Assembly: GCA_003833135.1 (NCBI GenBank)
Contig: QZLH01000225.1
Location: forward strand, 82,896 to 120,675
Length of the DNA stretch: 37,780 nt
Direction: 5' to 3'
From: Oehlia diaphana
Taxonomy: Eukaryota > Glomeromycota > Glomeromycetes > Glomerales > Glomeraceae
Shown here: positions 32,181 to 37,780 of the stretch, piece after piece
How the letters are laid out: the number at the start of each line of letters is the position of its first letter
How positions within the stretch are numbered: the stretch's first letter is position 1
Notes under the pieces: model-generated
The model's input: the letters and a program-made list of their open reading frames with translations, nothing else
The model's database searches: none
What the model was told of the DNA's origin: nothing
Program-made: the position numbers and the translations under genes

Positions 32181-33149
32181 TTATCCAAAGTCCTTATTTG
32201 AGGAACCTAAAGAACTTTGTAATTTAATGTTCCGGAATGTGCCATTGTTCTTTGTGTTCGTAGACAAAGAAAAAAATGAAAAGGTTTTGATAAACATCCA
32301 TGCTCTATAATTGAATATATACAATGTTAAAAATAAAACAGGGGTCGAATAGTGGTCGAATTGAAAGAAGTCGAAAAAAACATTAAAATATGCTGGTTTT
32401 TCGATCTTTTTATCAGTAGCCATAAGCCCATAACAAACACTCTTGGAATCTTTCATGTTTAACATTGATCAACTTTTTTTTTAAAAAAAAAATATAAATT
32501 AAATGAATTATGAAATTTAAAAATAGCTTACCCATTTTGAAATTTAGTCAAGTCCTCATCGACTTTGTAAATTATCAATTTTACTACTCATTATTTTTAA
32601 GCTTTTTTCATTTCGTTATGATCTTAATAATTTAAGAAAGCTAATATTCCAGTTCCTACTTGACGATATAGTCGAGACTTTACGTCGTCATATTCAACAT
32701 TATTGACGATATTCGCTGTTTCTAAATATAAATACTTTCAATATCAACCTGATTACCTTTGTACATATTTTTGTTTTCTATTTAATTTGTTCAGTCATTA
32801 TTTTATTTTGCTTACCTGATCTTCCGGTATAATATAACGATTGCTTTCAAATACAAATAATAATAATCCGAGTTTTATCTAACAAAAAACGGGATTAAAA
32901 TGGTTCCATAAATTTTGCAATGACATTCTACTTAATATAGTTTTACCAAGTAGTTCTTTTATAATAAAATAAGCGGAACGACAGTAAACGTAATTCGTTT
33001 ACTGTCGATATCATTTTTTCTTTTGCTATTTCACTCTTTGTCTCTTTTCATCCTAATAGTGATAACTTAATTAATTAAATTGTTTGATTATTATAATAAA
33101 AGACGTCGCTTTATTTAGAAAATTTATTGCGTCATTAAAAATACCTGTT
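32181..33149. other. Intergenic or decayed coding region
   Basis: A 94-codon minus-strand frame (32181-32465) begins MKDSKSVCYGLMATDKKIEK, but I could not assign it. A perfect hairpin lies at 32979-33007. No intact gene supported. Confidence 0.4.
32979..33007. repeat. Perfect 12-bp palindrome with 5-nt loop
   Basis: CGACAGTAAACG (32979-32990) and CGTTTACTGTCG (32996-33007), loop TAATT. It stands out in A/T-rich DNA because of its CG ends. Confidence 0.7.
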
Positions 33150-33393
33150 TCAAGAAAGTAAATTTAAAGCAAGTCCAATAGGAAACATATCCGTTGAAAA
33201 ATTAGCCTTAATTTCTATTCTATTCTCGCGTGCTCTTGTAATTTCGGGAGCCGATAATTCGTTGATTTTTACATTGTCTCTATCAACAATACATGCAGAG
33301 TCAAAATCAATCAACTTCCAATTTTCAGTGCAACCATCTTTCTCTTTTTGAAAGTACAGTACATTATATTTTTAGGTGCTAGTTCAGTATGCG
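33150..33393 (-). pseudogene. Protein kinase fragment (catalytic to alpha-F region), frameshifted
   Basis: Begins after a possible acceptor (TATAG at 33394-33398) with HTELAPKNIMYCTF, matching the catalytic loop HRDLKPENI with the catalytic Asp changed. A shift leads to WKLIDFDSACIV (DFG-equivalent DFDSA), then LSAPEITRARENR (APE motif) and NFSTDMFPIGLA (subdomain IX). A second shift precedes FLETG and a possible donor (CAG|GTATTT). The DFDSA variant is, as I recall, found in some expanded kinases of these fungi. Two shifts and a lost HRD Asp make it inactive. The N-terminal lobe is not recognisable; ~33660-33740 may hold a weak relic. Confidence 0.65.
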
Positions 33394-34510
33394 CTATAAA
33401 AAAAAATAAGCCAAGAATCTATGTTATCAGTTAAATAGTTAAAAACTGCTAGACGATAGTGTTATTTAGAATATTTACTTATATTATGATTTTGAGAGAC
33501 CCGAAACAATATCCTAATAACATATATATATATTTACATTTTAAAAAATTATGAAGTTCATAAAAAGAAATCGAAGTGCTATTAAATAAATTTACCCTTA
33601 TTATGTCATATTTCCCTTTATATCACTGACTATAATCTTGGTGTTTCAAAGTCATATAAGACAATTCGAATACAACAATTGTTTTTCGTAGGTAAACGTC
33701 TAACATTTGACATAATATTCCAAATTTTTTCTCGTTCTATAACATTTTATCATAAGGAACCCTTTATACACTATTATTCACTTCATAGACTTAATATACG
33801 TTAATGATTTTGGCATGTCGAATTTTTCTTTTAATTTTATTTAGTTCTATTTAAATGACTTTAATTAATTGTAATAATCACGTAACATTAATTAAATTAC
33901 CTCCTCAAGCTTGTTATATTGTATATATTTTTAATTAATTAAGAAAATAATTTATTTCTCACGATCCCAGATTGCCATTGAATTGATATTTATATAAATT
34001 TCATACTGATCATTTCTTTATAGGGTTAGTTCATAAATTTGTGTAGCATGATGAAATATGCATCAAATTTTGGAATTTTGTAGTATAGTAAAAGTGTGAA
34101 CATCGTTGATGATCAATATGTTGTTTTGTTAATTAAAATTCTTTCCCCCGATATTTCTTTCTTTATTAATCGCTATCTGATTTCAATTTAGATGAGTTTG
34201 ATGAATGAAATATTAGATTCTGATCCATTTGCAAGAATACAGCTGCAGCACCACTTTGCAGTGAGTGTGCACTCATCTAAAAACCCAGTAATGCTCCATT
34301 CAGTCATAGAAATTGAAAAAAATTGTTTTTTTTTATTATTATTTATAATAAATAATTTTTTTGTTGCCCTTTCCCTCTATCAACATCCAATAAACCCTAT
34401 ATTTCTACATATACAGAGAGGATTTTTTTTTAGAAATAGTATTTTTTTTAGAGAGAGTATTTTTTTAGAGATACTTTACTGTACTATTCTTTTTAGGAGA
34501 AAGTTGAGGG
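33394..34510. other. AT-rich intergenic region
   Basis: No supported gene. A frame at ~33660-33740 (minus) with RIVLYDFETPRL could be an N-lobe relic of the kinase fragment, but this is weak. The plus-strand open frame from 34192 starts after a TTTAG, then runs through T-rich sequence and into the MITE; not credible. Confidence 0.5.
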
Positions 34511-34830
34511 TATACACAGGCAATCTTGATAAATCGGATCAGTTGGTTCCAGTAAAAATATCAGACATCTGATATATCGAAAAAATCTTGCTAAACCGGA
34601 TTTATATAAAATATACGAAAAACCTGATCGATTTTAATAAACAACACAACTACGTGTTTTTTGCCCTATAAGCTATTATGGATATATAACCAATCCGATC
34701 AATCAAAAATTGTTCTCAATTATAACTATGATCTGATTGGTTATACATTTTTTCGGTCAATCCGATACGATCTAGAAATGAACAGGGCTTCTATATCGAA
34801 GATCCGATTTATCGCGATCGCCTGTGTATA
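34511..34830. mobile_element. MITE with 30-bp TIRs and TA target sites (Tc1/mariner-like)
   Basis: The left arm TATACACAGGCAATC... (34511-34540) matches the complement of the right arm 34801-34830 at 27 of 30 positions. Ends read TA|TACACAGG and CCTGTGTA|TA, so TA duplicates flank the element. The interior (~260 bp) has no transposase. It carries its own inverted motifs (CCTGATCGATTTT and CAATCCGATCAATC). TA target sites point to the Tc1/mariner superfamily. Confidence 0.8.
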
Positions 34831-36239
34831 TAATTTGTACAATCGGTAAAAAAAGAGAGTTTATTATTTATCGCTACGCAAAAAAAAAAATTGATTCTGT
34901 GACGTAATTTTGATCGTCGCTCATGTGATTCGACTTTTAGTGATTTAATTTTATATTTGCATATCTACAGTATGTATAGTTTCATATTCAATAATGAATA
35001 TTCAAGTATTAACATTGCCCATGTGACATTTATGGTATATATGTTATATTTTATTGTTCTAGTTTATTTCATATATATTTTTATTTTTAATCTCTGGTAT
35101 CATTTGGGCTTTTATTTTCTTTATCTTTCATAATGAACATTGATCTTGCCTATAATATTTAGTTCCATGAGTTTGAAGCGAATCCCTTATTTTACGTTTT
35201 CTATTTTCTATTAAAGGAGTATCCCTATTATTCTACTTTTATTATTTTAGTTAAAAGAAAAAGAGATAATAATTCTCAAATATTTTATTGTTATATTCTA
35301 AAAATAATCATTTAGTGAAAATTTCTTTTAACTCAAGAATTTATATTAATACTATAATAACCTATAATTTTACAATAAAACTAAATATTGGAGTAAATGT
35401 GACACAACAACGACTCTTTCGCTAATTTGACAAATATTTATAGAAAATTTATTACCGGAATTACGATATACAGTATATTACTAGGATCAATGAAGACATA
35501 CTAAAAATAAAAATAATTTTTATTATTTATTGAGACTACAAAATTAAAAGCTTATAAATCATAAACTGGAAATCTGATCTAAATTGTTTTTCAAATCTGG
35601 CGTAATGTCGTTTTTTAGACTTTTTGCATATAAATAAAGTTGTACTCTACATGTTGAAGATGCGGGAGTAAATTTATAATAAAAGCAAAATCTTGCACAT
35701 TTATTGCAACCTTAATATAAAAATTGTATAAAAGAATATAAAATTATTATCTAGTAAAAAAAAAAGTCAAATTTAAATGCTTAAAGATTTTACTTTTAAA
35801 GATCCTTCTGATCTATGTTGCCTCTTTTTGGATTATTATTTGTTTTGACTGAAAATAATAAAGTTATGAATTACCATAAATTCATTTAAATTCATTTAAA
35901 TTTACCATTGAATATCATATCACTCTTATTTTACTCGTTTTGAACATCCATAAAGAAACATTTAATTAGGGATAAAAATGACTAAATATTATAGTGAATA
36001 TAATTAGTAAGTATAATGAGAAGGTGCTGCGATTCTTTCACAATCATTTTTATTATCTACAAAAAAAAACAATTTTTTAGAATAAAATGACAAAATAAAA
36101 TTGCGTAAAATAATTATGGCTTACTTGAAAATAAGTAAGACGAGGTTCTTTCAAAGTCATTTTTGCTTACAAAAATATTTAATTAGGAAGAAATTACTAA
36201 ATACAATTACTATTAATATAATTATGTACCTGAAGTTGG
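34831..36239. other. AT-rich intergenic region
   Basis: No gene or clear repeat seen on either strand. The frame at 36101-36349 runs antisense into the dead protease and is a shadow. Confidence 0.55.
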
Positions 36240-36700
36240 AGACAAGGAATGCTAACATTAAGTGCTTCAAGAATGGCAAAGTAAGGAGAAGCAATACCAA
36301 ATATTTGACTTGGTGTTCTCAATTTTGCATGAAGGATATATATACCTAGCATTTTTACGTTTCTGACAAATTTCTGAATCTAATGATGATTTCATATATT
36401 CAACAAGAAATATTTTTTTCCATTACTAATTTTTTTGCATTTTTTAATACTTTCATTTAAGCTACACGATAAGTAGGAAGTAATTGTCCATGTAAGTCCT
36501 GTAGTTCTTTCTTCAAATCACGGTAAGTATAAGTATAGGAAGCCCAGCACTTGTAAAGTAATTTGAAAGAATTGTAAAGTTTTTTGAAGATAATATTTAC
36601 GATTTTCATTGTCAGAAACACAAAACTCAGCATCAATATCATATTTTTTATTATCCCCCTCGGAGGGAAAATTTTCTCGCATACCTTTTACATTACATAA
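36240..36700 (-). pseudogene. Dead protease fragment (third copy)
   Basis: Matches the C-terminal half of the intact protease in order: AGCAATACCAAATATTTGA(C/T)TTGGTGTT, TTTTGCATGAAGGATA, TTTTACGTTT(C/T)TGACAAAT, GATTTCATATAT, CCTGTAGTTC and TTTTCTCGCATACC. Segments coding for the GDSG serine region and for parts upstream are deleted, and the frame is broken. Confidence 0.8.
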
Positions 36701-36789
36701 GTAAGAATATTTATATTTAAAGAATGAATTTACGTTAAACGACGTAACACAATATGGCGCAATTTGAGAGACGTCACTAACAAATGTAT

Positions 36790-37083
36790 ATTACACAGCC
36801 TCTATATAACAGTAATATTCTAGATTTTAATGAATGTTATTACATTTTTATTATTATAAAATTATCAATATTTTATTTTAATTGACGTTATAATAAATTT
36901 ATAATCAGTTTCAATTCTTTTTTTTTTCACAAAATATAGTTACAGTATCTTTCAGAAACGCAAGATTAATCATATAGTAACAATCATCCATAACATACTA
37001 CTTAAACATTTATGTTAGCAACTTAAATTACTAATTATTTCTTTTCTTTCTTTTATAGTCAATAATATTAATAATCCAGGCGA
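36790..37083 (+). repeat. Inverted copy of the HMG4/protease junction
   Basis: Plus-strand 36790-36905 is the reverse complement of ~28021-28110 (CCTCTATATAACAGTAATAT, then TCTAGATTTT, TTGACGTTATAATAAATTTATAA). 36940-36980 matches the acceptor and first protease exon (TTTCAG, AACGCAAGATTAATCATATAGTA). 37039-37081 matches the 21-nt exon with its acceptor (CTTTTATAGTCAATAATATT). The piece is inverted relative to its neighbours on both sides. Confidence 0.8.
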
Positions 37084-37091
37084 ATAACGTA

Positions 37092-37570
37092 TTAAACAAA
37101 AAAGGTAGTGGTTTTGGTTTGAAAATACATTTCACGATTTGCTAATAACATTCTTTTGAGTTCGTTTAATACAGAAATAAAATATTCCATACTTTTATGA
37201 TGCACTTGATACATCGTTTCATGTTCCTTTATAACTTCTAAAGCTAACTCTTCGAAAAATTTCTGATATGCAGTTGACAATTCTTTCCACAAAGTATTAT
37301 AATCTTTTTTGAGATTGGTACTAATTTTTGTTTATCGATTATGTCTAATAAGCCAAATTTTCCAAGTTGATTTATATAAATTGTAATAGAATTAACAGGT
37401 CGTTTGATCGGATCCTTTTTTGGTTTTTTGGTTAACTTGCAATAACTCTTTGGCCTTTGCCCTTTGGCATCTCATCATTATCGATTGCATTCCTAAGTAA
37501 GTTTAGAACTTCCTCCATTTTATCTTTATTTCAATATAAACTTGTGTACCCATTTATCCAATACTTATCA
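37092..37570 (-). pseudogene. Dead HMG-box gene (third unit)
   Basis: Closest by eye to HMG1: MWKELSTAYQKFFEELALEV, EHETMYQ, then QLGKF-like and GSDPIKRPVNS-like pieces in other frames. The start reads ATGATAAGTATTGGATAA, where a deletion of a few bases brings a stop at codon six. The box is broken between KLVPIS and W, and the acidic tail is replaced by foreign sequence. Confidence 0.82.
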
Positions 37571-37780
37571 TTGTTAATATGTCCCAATACTTATGTTTTG
37601 ATATGCAATAGAGGTAGTGTCTAACAACTTCTTTTTAATAAAAAGTAACGAACTTAACATTTTATTGATATCAATATTTAAAATGATAACCACTTTCTTT
37701 AAGAAAGAAGTAGTGCAAAAGAGTTGAACTTGACCCTTGATATTTAGAGAGAATTAAAGAAAGAACAAAAATGTCAGAGA
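37571..37780 (-). promoter_or_regulatory. Third copy of the HMG upstream module, decayed dyad
   Basis: ACTTCTTT-TTAAT-AAAAAGT at 37627-37646 is the HMG4 dyad with a lost base. The next unit (ACTTTCTTTAAGAAAGAAGTAGTGCAAAAGAGTTG, 37690-37725) is well kept. It continues to the end of the window. Confidence 0.5.

Noticed and set aside
34192..34572. 126-codon plus-strand frame after a TTTAG
   Set aside because: Runs through poly-T sequence and into the left arm of the MITE at 34511; composition-driven.
34661..34849. 62-codon plus-strand frame
   Set aside because: Lies inside the MITE and its flank; no transposase motif.

Overview
The window is strongly AT-rich eukaryotic nuclear DNA with long homopolymer runs, short GT-AG introns and sparse genes. 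The best fit is an arbuscular mycorrhizal fungus of the Rhizophagus type (Glomeromycotina). Two things support this: a kinase whose N-terminal Cys-pair region and WIPFEDFEGV-like lead-in match, from memory, the large expanded kinase family of these fungi, and several MATA-HMG-like HMG-box genes, a family known to be expanded there. I saw no rRNA, tRNA or CRISPR array.

Layout. 1-3745: AT-rich DNA, then a composite LTR retrotransposon (three ~560-bp LTR copies, an integrase tail with a GPY motif, one unresolved base at 3236), flanked by the 4-bp repeat ATAG. 3750-7267: intergenic, with a 36-bp-TIR MITE. 7268-8938: a four-exon protein kinase gene. 9937-10362: a small single-pass membrane protein with a TATA box and a probable 5'UTR intron. 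11058-28720: a cluster of intronless HMG-box genes on the minus strand and one NAL1-like trypsin-fold protease gene. 30378-33393: decayed coding pieces (a divergent HMG box, a frameshifted Lys/Ser-rich gene, a kinase fragment). 34511-34830: a TA-flanked MITE. 36240-37780: a broken, internally inverted third copy of the protease/HMG unit.

The main result is in the cluster. A unit HMG - protease - HMG, all on the minus strand, occurs twice (about 14.0-20.7 kb and 24.0-29.5 kb). The two copies have decayed reciprocally: copy A kept both HMG genes and lost the protease; copy B kept the protease and its upstream HMG gene and lost the other HMG gene. In copy B the HMG ORF and the protease ORF can be joined in frame by a 121-nt GT-AG intron. 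That predicts one protein of about 841 residues: HMG box, acidic linker, CCHC zinc knuckle, trypsin-fold protease with a His/Asp/Ser triad. If real, it would be a DNA-targeted protease. A 21-bp dyad lies 89 and 92 nt upstream of two of the HMG start codons and is partly kept upstream of a dead third copy, so these genes may share a regulator.

Limits: all exon models, splice sites and duplications were read by eye; family names come from motif recognition, not searches.
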